Origin: a candidate division WOR-3 bacterium
GTDB taxonomy: Bacteria; Hydrothermota; Hydrothermia; Hydrothermales; JAJRUZ01
Direction: 5' to 3'
NCBI GenBank assembly: GCA_039803925.1
Contig: JBDRZL010000001.1
Location: 1 to 64,000, forward strand
Length of the DNA: 64,000 nucleotides
Part shown: positions 1-9,161 of the stretch, piece after piece
Layout: every line of letters begins with the position of its first letter
Position numbering within the stretch: position 1 is the first letter of the stretch
The notes under the pieces: generated by a model
What the model saw: only the letters and a program-made list of their open reading frames with translations
Told to the model about the DNA's origin: nothing
Databases searched by the model: none
Translations under genes and position numbers: made by a program

Positions 1-541
1 CTTTTTTTAATTTTTTTATAAGTCTTTCAGTAAAATGTAAGGAAGCAGTGGGAGCTGCTATTGAGCCTTCTTTTTTTGCAAATATTGAGTTATAATAGAA
101 TTCATCTTTTTTTAAAGGTTTTCTTTTAATATATGGAGGTAAAGGCATTTTTCCATATTTTTTTAAAAGTTTATCAATATTTCCATTTTCTATTTCAATA
201 ATATAAAATTTGTTTTTCCCAATAACTTTTAATCTAAATTCTCCCACATAAAAATTTTTAACATTTTTTCCTTTTAAAAGGGAATAAAATCTTTTTTCAT
301 CAATTTTTTTAACAAAAAGTGCTTCTACTTTTCCACCTGTATTTTTTCTTCCAAAAATTTTTGCGGGTATTACTTTAGTATTATTTACTATTATGAGGTC
401 TCCTTTTTTTAAAAATTTATGAAGATTATAAAATTTTGAGTGTATAATTTTTTTTTCCTCCAGATTTAAAACCATCAAATTGCAGGAATCTCTGGGTTTT
501 GAAGGAAAAAGGGCAATATTTTTTCCATTTATTTTTATCAT
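1..541 (-). CDS. queA: S-adenosylmethionine:tRNA ribosyltransferase-isomerase, N-terminal part (cut by window edge)
   Basis: QueA transfers and isomerises the ribosyl group of AdoMet onto 7-aminomethyl-deazaguanine in tRNA, making epoxyqueuosine. Reading the minus strand from ATG at 541 gives about 180 of the usual 340 residues. Family landmarks are visible: FPSKPRDSCNLMV near the N-terminus, GDLIIVNNTKVIPAKIFGRK around residues 48-67, then MPLPPYIKR, and APTASLHFTERL at the window edge. The ATG lies 10 bases after a strong -10 box, so the mRNA leader would be only 3-4 bases. The rest of the gene lies outside the window. Confidence 0.93.
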   Translation of the reverse strand, partial: MIKINGKNIALFPSKPRDSCNLMVLNLEEKKIIHSKFYNLHKFLKKGDLIIVNNTKVIPAKIFGRKNTGGKVEALFVKKIDEKRFYSLLKGKNVKNFYVGEFRLKVIGKNKFYIIEIENGNIDKLLKKYGKMPLPPYIKRKPLKKDEFYYNSIFAKKEGSIAAPTASLHFTERLIKKLKK

Positions 542-551
542 AAAGTTATCT

Positions 552-580
552 ATTATAGTTTTAATTTTTATTTATTTCAA
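552..580 (-). promoter_or_regulatory. sigma-70-type promoter of queA
   Basis: On the minus strand TTGAAA (580-575) is followed by exactly 17 bases and TATAAT (557-552). Transcription should begin about 7 bases after the -10 box, 3-4 bases before the queA ATG at 541, giving an almost leaderless mRNA. Confidence 0.7.
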
Positions 581-767
581 ATTCCTGAAATTTAAAGAGT
601 TAATTCCTAAATCAAAGACATTGATAAGAAAAAAAATATTCAAGAGAAAAAATTCAATATGAACTTCATAAATCTTTAAACAAAACTTATGTAAAAGTCT
701 AAAAAGTTATGGTATTCTACAAGCTCTGAAAAATTTTAAAGAGATATTAGATAATGGGAAAAGGTAA

Positions 768-819
768 AAATTCGCAGGCTAAAGCCTGCGCCTACCATTT
801 TTATAAAATCTTTAGATGG
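768..819 (+). repeat. dispersed palindromic repeat, copy 1
   Basis: The core at 773-790 is an 8-bp perfect stem (CGCAGGCT / AGCCTGCG) around two bases, in a GC-rich island within AT-rich DNA. It is followed by CCTACCA and a TTTATAAAATCTTT tail. A second copy in the opposite orientation lies at 914-967 and shares the TAAAG centre, the CTACCAT flank and the TTATAAAA-CTTT tail. Such hairpin repeats are common in intergenic DNA of bacterial genomes; the family name is not known to me. Confidence 0.65.
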
Positions 820-913
820 AAAGCTACACCTTTTAAGGTATAAAGTAACAAGTTTTTTAGGATATTGTTTCTATTATGCCTCATATTATCTTCACCCTTA
901 ATTTTCCAAAAAA

Positions 914-967
914 CAAAGGTTTTATAATTTTATGGTAGCCGCACTCTTTAGGGTGCGCAAAAATTCG
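914..967 (-). repeat. dispersed palindromic repeat, copy 2 (inverted)
   Basis: The core at 940-957 forms a 7-bp stem with one T-G wobble (CGCACTC / GGGTGCG). Read on the minus strand, the flanks match copy 1: CTACCAT directly after the hairpin, then TTATAAAA and CTTT. The two hairpins face each other about 125 bases apart. Confidence 0.6.
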
Positions 968-1100
968 CTTTAAGATTAAAATATGAAAAAGAAAAAAAGT
1001 TTAAAAAATAATGATAGATAGGAAAATTGAGGTGAAAATGCAAAGGATTTTATAAAAAAATGCCTATGTTGAAAGATTTAAAGAGGAATATACAGGAATA

Positions 1101-1150
1101 TTTTGTAGAAGGCACTTCTTGTAATCTTATTGAGCCAGAAAATTTCAATA
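1101..1150 (+). repeat. 50-base direct repeat, left copy
   Basis: Matches 9071-9120 in the same orientation at about 40 of 50 bases, including GCACTTCTTG and AATCTTATTG. The two copies bracket the secreted-protein genes at 1209-9041. Confidence 0.6.
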
Positions 1151-1173
1151 TTTTTATGGTATTCTACAACCTC

Positions 1174-1201
1174 TTGACTTTTTTTTTCAATTCTGTATAA
1201 T
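1174..1201 (+). promoter_or_regulatory. sigma-70-type promoter, leaderless gene 1209
   Basis: TTGACT (1174-1179), 16 bases, TATAAT (1196-1201). The ATG at 1209 is 7 bases after the -10 box, exactly where transcription would begin, and no ribosome-binding site can fit between them. Confidence 0.75.
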
Positions 1202-1208
1202 TAAATAT

Positions 1209-3035
1209 ATGATGATAATAATTTTCAATTTTTACATAAAGGCTTTTTTATCTCCTGATTCAACAAAAGTAAAAATGGATTATTATTTAGAGAAAGGGGT
1301 TTCAAAGATAATGATTGTTTATGAATATAAAGGTAAAAATTATATTGTTGCAGTTCATAAAAACCAGTATCCTTATAAAGAATTAAAAGATGAATTTATA
1401 TGGTTTACAAAAAATAAATGGAGAAAAGAAGGCAATTTAAAGTTTCTTTTATTTTTTGATGATAGATATGAGGAATATTTTATTTCTGGTAAGGATTTAG
1501 AGGTTAAAGATTTTTCAAATAAAAAAGAAAATGAGGAAGAAGGGTTAATAAAGATAGATGAAGGTCATTTTATAAATCCTTCACTTATAAAAAGTTATAA
1601 AGGACCCGATAAATATGCCTGGAGATACTGGAAGTATGATGTTCAGCATACAAATTATTATCCATTCCCTTTATATAAGCCATTTGAATTTAAATGGTCA
1701 CATAAATGGGGAGGAGAGGGGTCTTGGACAACCGAGATTACCCCCTGCGTTTCTCATGGAATTTTTTTTACAGGTAAAGGTGCCCCTGAATGGAATAAGA
1801 TAATGGCAAAGGATATTGAAACAGGAAAAATTATCTGGGAGAAATATTTAACAAGTAATGTATGGAATTGTGCATTAGACCCAAATGATTCAATTCTATT
1901 TGCAGGAACTTCTATTGGTATTCCACCAGAGAGTTTACCAACATTTTTTGCTCTTGATCCTTTTACAGGAAATGAAAAATGGTCAAAACCGATAACGACT
2001 GTGGGAGCTCAACCCATTGTTGTTGATACAATTGTATATGCTCCTGCCCGTGGGTGGGTTGAGCCGATTGGTTATGAAGCAACATTTGCTTATACTTTAA
2101 AAGGAAAACTTTTATGGGGCAAAAAACTTGTAGGTTCTAAGGTGCCTTCTTATTTTGATGGGAAAATTTATGGGATAATGGAAAAAAGGGTTCATGACCC
2201 TGATACTGTTCAAACAAAGGCACTCTGTCGTGATGCATTAACAGGGGATTTGATATGGAAATACATTTTACCCAATAAATCATCAGAGCGCACATCAATA
2301 TATGATAATAGATTATGGTCATTTTTTGGATTCAAACTCCTTGGATTTAATATATTTACAGGTTCTCTTGAGATAGATAAATATATGGAGTATCCTTATA
2401 ATACGCCAATATCAGGATATAATAATGAGATATGGTTTTGTTGGTATAAATGGTCAGGTGATACAATAATTACAGTGGTTTTTTCTTTTGATTCAAAGAC
2501 AGCTCAAAAAAGGCTTGAATTTTATTTAGCACCAAAAGATACAAATGGCGGTGGAGCAGTAGGTCCTGTTTTTACTATTAAAAATACAGGTTGGGTAGCA
2601 AATTGTGATTACATATATGGTTTTAATAGTTTAAATGGAGAGGTATTTGATACAGTTTTGCTTCCTGATGCAAGGTCTCCATGGCCAGCCTGGGGATATC
2701 CTGTTATTTATAAAAATTATTTTTTTGCTGCCCATCATGGATATATTTATTGTTATAAAGCAGATACGATTTTACCGGAAACAACATATATTTATAAATT
2801 TTATCCATATTATAAAGAAGGGAACATTTATGCTTATCTTTCTTTGCCTGAGAGGCAAGACATATATTTAAAAATTTTTGATATAACAGGGAGGAAAGTA
2901 TTAGATCTATATAAAGGTTATTTAGAAAAGGGTGAGCATTTTTTACCATTAAATATTTCTTCAGATGGTGTTTATTTTATTTTTTTAAGAGGTAAAAATA
3001 AGGAAGTTAAAAAATTTTTTAAAATAAGGAGGTGA
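1209..3035 (+). CDS. secreted PQQ/quinoprotein-like beta-propeller protein with C-terminal sorting tail
   Basis: A 608-residue protein of unknown specific function. Residues 1-15 are a short hydrophobic stretch that could be a signal peptide; residues 16-130 have no recognised fold. From about 190 to 530 there are repeated blades with the pattern D-x-x-TG-x-x-x-W (DIETGKIIWEKY, DPFTGNEKWSK, DALTGDLIWKY), typical of PQQ-like propellers. The last 75 residues match the Por/T9SS-type tail: IFDITGRKVLDLYKG, then GVYFIFLRG and a basic end. This suggests export to the cell surface. ATG at 1209 and at 1212 are both possible; the promoter places transcription start at 1209. It is 3 bases upstream of the metallopeptidase and probably co-transcribed with it. 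Confidence 0.75.
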   Translation: MMIIIFNFYIKAFLSPDSTKVKMDYYLEKGVSKIMIVYEYKGKNYIVAVHKNQYPYKELKDEFIWFTKNKWRKEGNLKFLLFFDDRYEEYFISGKDLEVKDFSNKKENEEEGLIKIDEGHFINPSLIKSYKGPDKYAWRYWKYDVQHTNYYPFPLYKPFEFKWSHKWGGEGSWTTEITPCVSHGIFFTGKGAPEWNKIMAKDIETGKIIWEKYLTSNVWNCALDPNDSILFAGTSIGIPPESLPTFFALDPFTGNEKWSKPITTVGAQPIVVDTIVYAPARGWVEPIGYEATFAYTLKGKLLWGKKLVGSKVPSYFDGKIYGIMEKRVHDPDTVQTKALCRDALTGDLIWKYILPNKSSERTSIYDNRLWSFFGFKLLGFNIFTGSLEIDKYMEYPYNTPISGYNNEIWFCWYKWSGDTIITVVFSFDSKTAQKRLEFYLAPKDTNGGGAVGPVFTIKNTGWVANCDYIYGFNSLNGEVFDTVLLPDARSPWPAWGYPVIYKNYFFAAHHGYIYCYKADTILPETTYIYKFYPYYKEGNIYAYLSLPERQDIYLKIFDITGRKVLDLYKGYLEKGEHFLPLNISSDGVYFIFLRGKNKEVKKFFKIRR

Positions 3036-3038
3036 AAT

Positions 3039-6000
3039 ATGAAAGGAAAAATTGGATGTATAGTGAAGTGGTTCATTGTCGTATATCTTTCTTTTCCCTT
3101 ATACGGGAAAAGGGCACCTGACCGTCCACAATGGCTTGTGGAAAAATTAAGGCAGTTTAAACTTGAAAAGGAAGAAGTGAGTCATTTTGGAAACAAAAGT
3201 TTTTATAGTGACGGAAGACTTAGATCATGGGATATGATAGATGAATCAGTGGCTCCCGGTTCACCAGAAGATATAGCTAAAAACTTTTTACTTAAGCATA
3301 TCCGTGAATTTGGTCTTAAAAGTGATTTATCTGATATAAAGCTTTTAAAGGTGGAAGAGTTTATGAAAGATATATATAGAGTTGATTTTTTACAAACTTA
3401 CAAAGGAATACCAGTATATGAGGGTGGTCTTCATGTAATTGTAGAGAAAAATGGTAAAATACGTTCTGCTTTTTCTGGATATCGTGTTATAAAGGAAGAT
3501 TTAGATTTATCTATAAATATTTCAAAGGAGTCTGCAATTCAAACAGTGATAAACTTTTTGCAGATTCAGGGAGAGATAACTTATGGTCCTGTTGCTGAAT
3601 TAATGATTTTCCCTTATAAAGGTCAAAAGCTTGTGTATAGAGTTGAAATTCACACTGATTTCCCCCTTGGTGGCTGGGAGGCTTTTGTTGATGCTAAGAA
3701 TGGTGAGATAATTCTTCTTGGAGATAAATTTGTCTATGCAAATGGTTCAGGATACATATTTAATCCTGACCCTATCACATCAGCGCACACCAATTATGGT
3801 GGTGATTTTGTGGATAATAATGATAATACAAATTCTTCTCTTGATGCGCAGAGATTTTTAATAACATTGAAGGATATATATAAAGATGATAATACCTATT
3901 ACCTCAAAGGTCCTTATGTTCGTATCAAAAATTTAGGTGGATATGATGACCCCATTTATTCTTCTAATGATGGGACATTTTTCTATAACAGATATGATCA
4001 GGCATTCGAAGCAGTGATGGTTTATTATCATATTGACAATTTTCAGAGGTATTTGCAATCCTTGGGGTTTTATTATCATCTCGATACTATTTATGTTGAT
4101 CCTCATGGAACTTATAGTGATAATTCCCGGTATGATGAAAGTCTTGATGCAATTTATTTTGGGGAAGGTGGTGTAGATGATGCAGAGGATGCTGATGTAA
4201 TTATTCATGAATATGGTCATGCTATTGAGGAGCGTGCGATGGGTGGATTTAATTACTATTATTCTGAAGCAGGGGCACTTTCAGAAGGATACAGTGATTA
4301 TATGGCAGGGAGTTATTCAGCACAAATTAATTTTTATCAAAAGGATTGGGTTTTTAACTGGGATGGTCATAACGAATTCTGGCAAGGGAGAGTGCTTAAT
4401 AGCACAAAACATTATCCTGAGGATATGGTGTATGAGCCTCATAAGGATGGTGAAATATGGTCTGCCTGTTTGTGGAAAATCTTTGAGCAATATGGTAGCG
4501 GAATAACAGATCGAATTGTAATGTATAGTTTATGGAATCTCTGGAGTGGTTCAGATTTTAAAGATGCTGCAAAGAAAGTTTTGGATGCAGATTATTGGCT
4601 ATATTGGGGAGAACATATGAACTTTATAAGAAATGTTTTTTATAATAGAGGGATCTTAAGACCACCAACAGTTACAGTAACATTTCCAAATGGAGGAGAA
4701 ACTTTTGTTCAGGGTTCGATAGAGAGAATTAAGTGGTATATTGAGGATTTTGATGGTCTTACTAATTCTATTGAATTATACTATTACTATAATAATAACT
4801 ATTATTTTATAACTGAAATATTTAATCCAACTCAAACTTATTACGATTGGCTTGTTCCTAATATAAGTAGTCCTAATATTGTTAAAATTAAAGTTGTTCT
4901 CAAGGATAAGGCAGATAATGTATTAGCTGAGGATATGAGTAACAATCCATTCACAATTGTTCCTCAACCTCCAACTAATATAACTTATCCCAATGGCGGT
5001 GAAATATTGTTTGTTGGCAGTAATGTTCAAATTACATGGAATAATTCTGACCCGAATAATGTGATAAGTTATGTGAAGCTTTATTATTCAGTAAATGGTG
5101 GTGCAAACTATACACAGATTAACGGAAATATTCAGAATACAGGAAGTTATACCTGGGTTGTTCCAAATATCCAAACAAAACAAGGGAAAATAAAGATAGA
5201 GGCTTATAATATTAGAAATGTATTGATAAAAAAAGATGAAAGTGATGGAACCTTCTGGATTGTGATTCCTCCTCAGGTTCAACTCATCTGGCCAAATAAT
5301 CCTTATATATCAATTGAAGAGGGAAAAACATATTATATCAAATTCATTGGAGAAGCACAGAATGGAATAAAAATTGCGGATGCAGAGTTTTCTCATGATG
5401 GTGGTCAAACATGGACAGATTTGCCAGTTGAAAAATATTATTACCCTTCTCCTACTTATATTAGGGATTCTCTAAGGTGGAATGTTACCCAATCACCTAC
5501 CCGTAATGGGAGAATAAAAGCAATCTTAACTGATACAAATGGTATAAAAGCTTATGACATTTCGGATTATGATTTTGTTTTGAAACCTGCTACTCCCACC
5601 GGAATTAGTGCGGCAATTGTAGAGATTGATATCTGTTCGAATGTAAAAATAATTATTTCCTGGAATGATAACTCTCAATATGAGGATAGTTATATTCTTG
5701 AATATAAAATGGATAATATGGACTGGCAATCTATCTTACTTCCTCCGAATAGAAGAAAAGACACACTATTGGGAGAATACTATCATAATTACTACTTCCG
5801 TGTAAGATGTAAAAAAGGTGATATTTATTCTGATTATTCAAATACAGTTAGTGTTTCTCCAAGAATTCCTGACCCTTCAAATTTAACACTTGAAACTTCT
5901 TATCCATGGAACAATGTAAAGGTAAGTTTTATGGATAATTCTAAATGTGAGGATAAATTTTTAATAAAAAGAAAAGAGATTATAAGTGGGACTGAATATA

Positions 6001-7154
6001 CATTTGAAATTCCTGGTGATTTAGATATTAATGAAAATGAAGTATTTTTTGATAATGTTTCACCTTTTAAAGATTATGAATATAAGGTTTATGGGGTTTA
6101 TGGATCAAAAAATACTTCTATTCTCTGTGATACAGTAACAACTTCTCCAATATTTAGTGGAACAACAGGTGATTATTACAGTCATAACATACAGAGGGCA
6201 AATAATGGGACACTTCATATGGCATATAAGTATGATAAAGGGGATTCACTTTTTGTTATTCATGGTTTCAGTAATGATGAAGGGCTTTCATGGAATATTC
6301 AGAGAATTTTTAAAAGAGATAGAACCCTTAATCGTGAAATTAAAGATGTATCAATAGTTTTATCCTCAGATGGAAAACCTATCATAGTTTTTGTTGAAGA
6401 TGAAGTTTATTTTGGAAATAGATCACGCTTATGGTATTTTCATAAAATTGGAAATTCATGGTATTCAAGTAAATTGGACACAATCCACCTTACAAAAGAT
6501 GCGAGAGTTATGGAACCATCTGTTTTAATGAAAAATGATACAGTCCATATTATATATGGGAAAATGATAAATCCCCAGGGGACTCCTATTGATTCCTTAT
6601 ATTACTCAAAATTTTATTATTTAACACCTTCTTCATTTTCTTCTGCAAAGGAATTTATAGATATATTTCAAAACATTTATATTTCAAACAGGGGTTCGTT
6701 TGTTTTTTATAAGGATACATTACATCTTGTGGTTCAGGAAAAGAGGGAGGAGAATAGGATAGTTAAACATTATAAAAGAAAAAATAGGGGAGTATGGGTT
6801 ATTGTTGAAAGTTTTGTTCCGCAGGAGGATGATCCTGCTTTAAGTGTGTTAGGAGATAATTTATTACTTTTTACAAATACTAGTAATGGGATTAAAGTGT
6901 ATTTACTGAATGAATATTGGTATTGGGAAGATGTTACTTATATACCTCAGAAGAAGATGGATTATGTTTATTTAGGGGGAATAAATACTTATATTTTCTG
7001 TGAGGATTTTAATGGAAGAGGTTACTTATTAAGATTTTTTAAAGGATCATCAGGAATTGGATATGGAGTAAGGGTTATCTCTGCTTATGGGAAGGAGAAA
7101 GGATTTCATGGTGTTATTTGGAGGGGAGGGTTAATTGAAAAGGTGAATATTTGA
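3039..7154 (+). CDS. secreted M4/M36-like zinc metallopeptidase with Ig-like and Fn3 domains (ends at an in-frame TGA)
   Basis: A 1,371-residue secreted peptidase preceded by a strong ribosome-binding site (AGGAGGTGA) after the gene at 1209. Order of parts: signal-like segment (residues 10-24); FTP/PepSY-type propeptide (about 85-230); zinc protease domain with HEYGHAIEE at about 390 and the downstream GALSEGYSDYMAG holding the third ligand Glu; two PNGGE repeats (about 550-720); two fibronectin-III-like domains (about 850-1030); then a BNR/sialidase-like repeat region. It stops at TGA 7152-7154 without a sorting tail, but the same frame continues open to 9041, where a sorting tail is present. 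The gene is therefore probably interrupted, or read through. Its substrate is unknown. Confidence 0.8.
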   Translation: MKGKIGCIVKWFIVVYLSFPLYGKRAPDRPQWLVEKLRQFKLEKEEVSHFGNKSFYSDGRLRSWDMIDESVAPGSPEDIAKNFLLKHIREFGLKSDLSDIKLLKVEEFMKDIYRVDFLQTYKGIPVYEGGLHVIVEKNGKIRSAFSGYRVIKEDLDLSINISKESAIQTVINFLQIQGEITYGPVAELMIFPYKGQKLVYRVEIHTDFPLGGWEAFVDAKNGEIILLGDKFVYANGSGYIFNPDPITSAHTNYGGDFVDNNDNTNSSLDAQRFLITLKDIYKDDNTYYLKGPYVRIKNLGGYDDPIYSSNDGTFFYNRYDQAFEAVMVYYHIDNFQRYLQSLGFYYHLDTIYVDPHGTYSDNSRYDESLDAIYFGEGGVDDAEDADVIIHEYGHAIEERAMGGFNYYYSEAGALSEGYSDYMAGSYSAQINFYQKDWVFNWDGHNEFWQGRVLNSTKHYPEDMVYEPHKDGEIWSACLWKIFEQYGSGITDRIVMYSLWNLWSGSDFKDAAKKVLDADYWLYWGEHMNFIRNVFYNRGILRPPTVTVTFPNGGETFVQGSIERIKWYIEDFDGLTNSIELYYYYNNNYYFITEIFNPTQTYYDWLVPNISSPNIVKIKVVLKDKADNVLAEDMSNNPFTIVPQPPTNITYPNGGEILFVGSNVQITWNNSDPNNVISYVKLYYSVNGGANYTQINGNIQNTGSYTWVVPNIQTKQGKIKIEAYNIRNVLIKKDESDGTFWIVIPPQVQLIWPNNPYISIEEGKTYYIKFIGEAQNGIKIADAEFSHDGGQTWTDLPVEKYYYPSPTYIRDSLRWNVTQSPTRNGRIKAILTDTNGIKAYDISDYDFVLKPATPTGISAAIVEIDICSNVKIIISWNDNSQYEDSYILEYKMDNMDWQSILLPPNRRKDTLLGEYYHNYYFRVRCKKGDIYSDYSNTVSVSPRIPDPSNLTLETSYPWNNVKVSFMDNSKCEDKFLIKRKEIISGTEYTFEIPGDLDINENEVFFDNVSPFKDYEYKVYGVYGSKNTSILCDTVTTSPIFSGTTGDYYSHNIQRANNGTLHMAYKYDKGDSLFVIHGFSNDEGLSWNIQRIFKRDRTLNREIKDVSIVLSSDGKPIIVFVEDEVYFGNRSRLWYFHKIGNSWYSSKLDTIHLTKDARVMEPSVLMKNDTVHIIYGKMINPQGTPIDSLYYSKFYYLTPSSFSSAKEFIDIFQNIYISNRGSFVFYKDTLHLVVQEKREENRIVKHYKRKNRGVWVIVESFVPQEDDPALSVLGDNLLLFTNTSNGIKVYLLNEYWYWEDVTYIPQKKMDYVYLGGINTYIFCEDFNGRGYLLRFFKGSSGIGYGVRVISAYGKEKGFHGVIWRGGLIEKVNI

Positions 7155-7223
7155 TTTGTTAATACAAGAAATAAAAGTAAGGTTGTTTATAAGAAATTCT
7201 CTACCTATTTTTATGATGTTGAT

Positions 7224-9041
7224 ATGAGGGAAATTTCTCAAAAAATAGACCTTAATAATATTCCACCAAATAATGCAAGGAGAATTTTAAAGGATGGGTT
7301 TGGAAATATTTATTTTCTTTATTCTAAGAATGATTCTGTATACGATTATATTTTGAATAAAAATCAGAAATTATTCATAGGGAAAGGTAAAAATCCTGCA
7401 ATTTCACAGGATGAGTTTAAAAATCTATACTGCATCTTTTCTTATAATGATACAACATTTCTTGAGGAATTGAGATTTTCTAAATTTAATGGTAATAAGT
7501 GGGAAAATCCTTTAACAATTTTTAAAAATGAGGGAACATATTATTGGGGTATTGGTGCTCCTTGTTTTGAGATTTTTAATAACACAGGATATTTAACATG
7601 GGAGACAAAATGGGGACCTACTCATCATCCTCCTCCAGGATATTATTTAACTGATATAAGAATATGGGGAGGAAATCTTTTAATGCTTGGAAAATTTGAT
7701 TTAAGGAACCTCCATAGTTTTAATATATTTTTCACTCATTTTGTAAATACCTTAAAAGGGATTAAGGGAGATACCACCTGGCCTCCGAGGGAGACTCTCA
7801 GGGTTCATCCTAAAACCTTCTATGATTCCATTGTTCCTCTTTTAATATCGCCATCTTTAACTGTTGATTATTCAAATAGAATTCATCTTTTATGGGAGGG
7901 AGCAAATGATATATTAAGGTATTATTGTCTTTCACCAGATACAATTAAGCACCTTATTACATTAAAAGAGCCTGGCAAAGCTATTTATTTTGATCCATAT
8001 ATTACAAAATCAAATTCATTTATTAATCTTGTTTATGTTAAAAACAGGGAAGGGGAAGGTTCAAAGGTTTTATCAAGGTATACATTTCAGGGATTTAATG
8101 TTCTTTCAAATCCAAAGGAAGTTTATTCATTAGAAGCTTTTAATTTATTTCAACCTTTTATTGATAAAAATTATATAACATTTGTGAAGAATGAAGGTTC
8201 ATTGAATTATCTTGTGTATGGTGAAAATGTAGCACCTTTTGATGAGAATATTCTTTTTTCCTATTATTCTATTCTTTCACCGCAATTTTTATCAGATGGT
8301 AAATATCTTCATTTTGTTTTTTATGCGGGTGATTCTTTGTATAGGATTTATTATATAAAGGTTGAGCTTCAAGAGGAGCCTCCGATTATTTCCCTTGATT
8401 TTGGAAATAAAACGCCTGATATAACAAATGTTTACAGGGAAGGTTATATTTCTTTTGGGCCGGAGTATTATAAGAATGTTGATTATGGGGATTCGCTTAT
8501 ATATGAAATTCCACTTGTTTTAGAGGGTAAGTTTAAGATAAGGTTTGAAGGTTATTCTGGTAGGGAAGTAGATGAAAAAATTTATGTTAATAATATACCT
8601 CTTGGAGTCTGGCATATTGAGGCAAATGAGTATTCTGTTTTTGAGAAAAGGATTCCTGAGAGAGCTGTGACTGATTTATTGAGAATAAAGGTTAAAAGAC
8701 AGGGGCGTGATGGAAAAGCAGTTCTTGGTGCATTGAAAGTTTATGTATGGAAGGAAGGGGAGGGAGGTCCGCAGGATATTGATGTGGAGAACAAAATGCA
8801 GTTTGATGTCAGCTTTCCGACATTGCTGAAAGAAAATTCATTTTTACTTATTGTTCCAGAAAAAGGATTTGTTAAAATATGTATCTATGATATAAGTGGT
8901 AGAAAAAGGTTTGATTTAAAAAAGGTTTTTGATAAAGGATTTCACAGTGTTTCTATTCCTGAACTTTCAAAAGGTATTTATTTTATAAAGGCTGAATACA
9001 ATAATGAAAAGAAAATAAAAAAGATTTTGAGGATAAAATAG
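7224..9041 (+). pseudogene. in-frame C-terminal continuation of the metallopeptidase, carrying the sorting tail
   Basis: This 605-residue frame is in the same phase as the gene at 3039. Only the TGA at 7152-7154 separates them, and the 23 codons from 7155 to the ATG at 7224 are open. No promoter or ribosome-binding site precedes 7224. The content continues a beta-rich repeat region, and the end carries the Por/T9SS-type tail (ICIYDISGRKRFDLKKVF, then GIYFIKAEY and a basic end). With a sense codon at 7152 the two pieces would form one protein of 2,000 residues. A TGG-to-TGA nonsense change is the simplest explanation; translation of this part on its own cannot be excluded. Confidence 0.7.
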
Positions 9042-9070
9042 TAATTTAATTTTTTAAAAAGGTTTTGAGA

Positions 9071-9120
9071 AGTTGTGGAAAGCACTTCTTGAAATCTTAT
9101 TGGACCAGGGAAATTCAATA
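9071..9120 (+). repeat. 50-base direct repeat, right copy
   Basis: Degenerate copy of 1101-1150, about 80% identical by eye, lying just after the secreted-protein genes and just before the promoter of the GTPase gene. Confidence 0.6.
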
Positions 9121-9131
9121 TAAATATTGAA
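9114..9131 (+). promoter_or_regulatory. 18-bp palindrome, operator candidate
   Basis: TTCAATAT-AA-ATATTGAA is a perfect inverted repeat with a 2-base centre. It overlaps the -35 box (9127-9132) of the GTPase gene, a classical position for a dimeric repressor. No regulator gene is adjacent. Confidence 0.4.
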
Positions 9132-9156
9132 ATTAATAAATTTTTTCCTTTAAATT
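9127..9156 (+). promoter_or_regulatory. promoter of the TGS-GTPase gene
   Basis: TTGAAA (9127-9132), 18 bases, TAAATT (9151-9156). The ATG at 9162 follows 5 bases after the -10 box, so the transcript is expected to be leaderless. Confidence 0.5.
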
Positions 9157-9161
9157 ATTTA

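Larger units (their letters stand above)
542..1208. other. 667-base non-coding stretch with repeats
   Basis: No open frame here resembles a gene. The stretch holds the queA promoter, two inverted palindromic repeats (768-819 and 914-967), a 15-base exact repeat TATGGTATTCTACAA (near 708 and 1155), one copy of a 50-base repeat seen again near 9071 (1101-1150), and the promoter of the gene at 1209. Short frames such as the one from 1070 across the 50-base repeat look like decayed sequence. Confidence 0.6.

Noticed and set aside
480-662. 60-residue plus-strand frame
   Set aside because: It is antisense to the start of queA and its promoter, and its composition is that of AT-rich antisense DNA.
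1070-1200. Short frame across the 50-base repeat (MPMLKDL and onward)
   Set aside because: No family resemblance, no ribosome-binding site, and the matching copy at 9071 contains a stop in the same frame; best seen as repeat DNA.
7152-7154. TGA as selenocysteine or recoded codon
   Set aside because: No convincing hairpin follows the TGA, the predicted protein is not a selenoprotein type, and TGA ends other genes normally.
8053-8068. GGTTCAAAGG inside the metallopeptidase continuation, and similar GGTTCAA strings in coding DNA at 9645, 12366 and 48266
   Set aside because: They lack the YCC half of the T-arm-like motif and are not near start codons.
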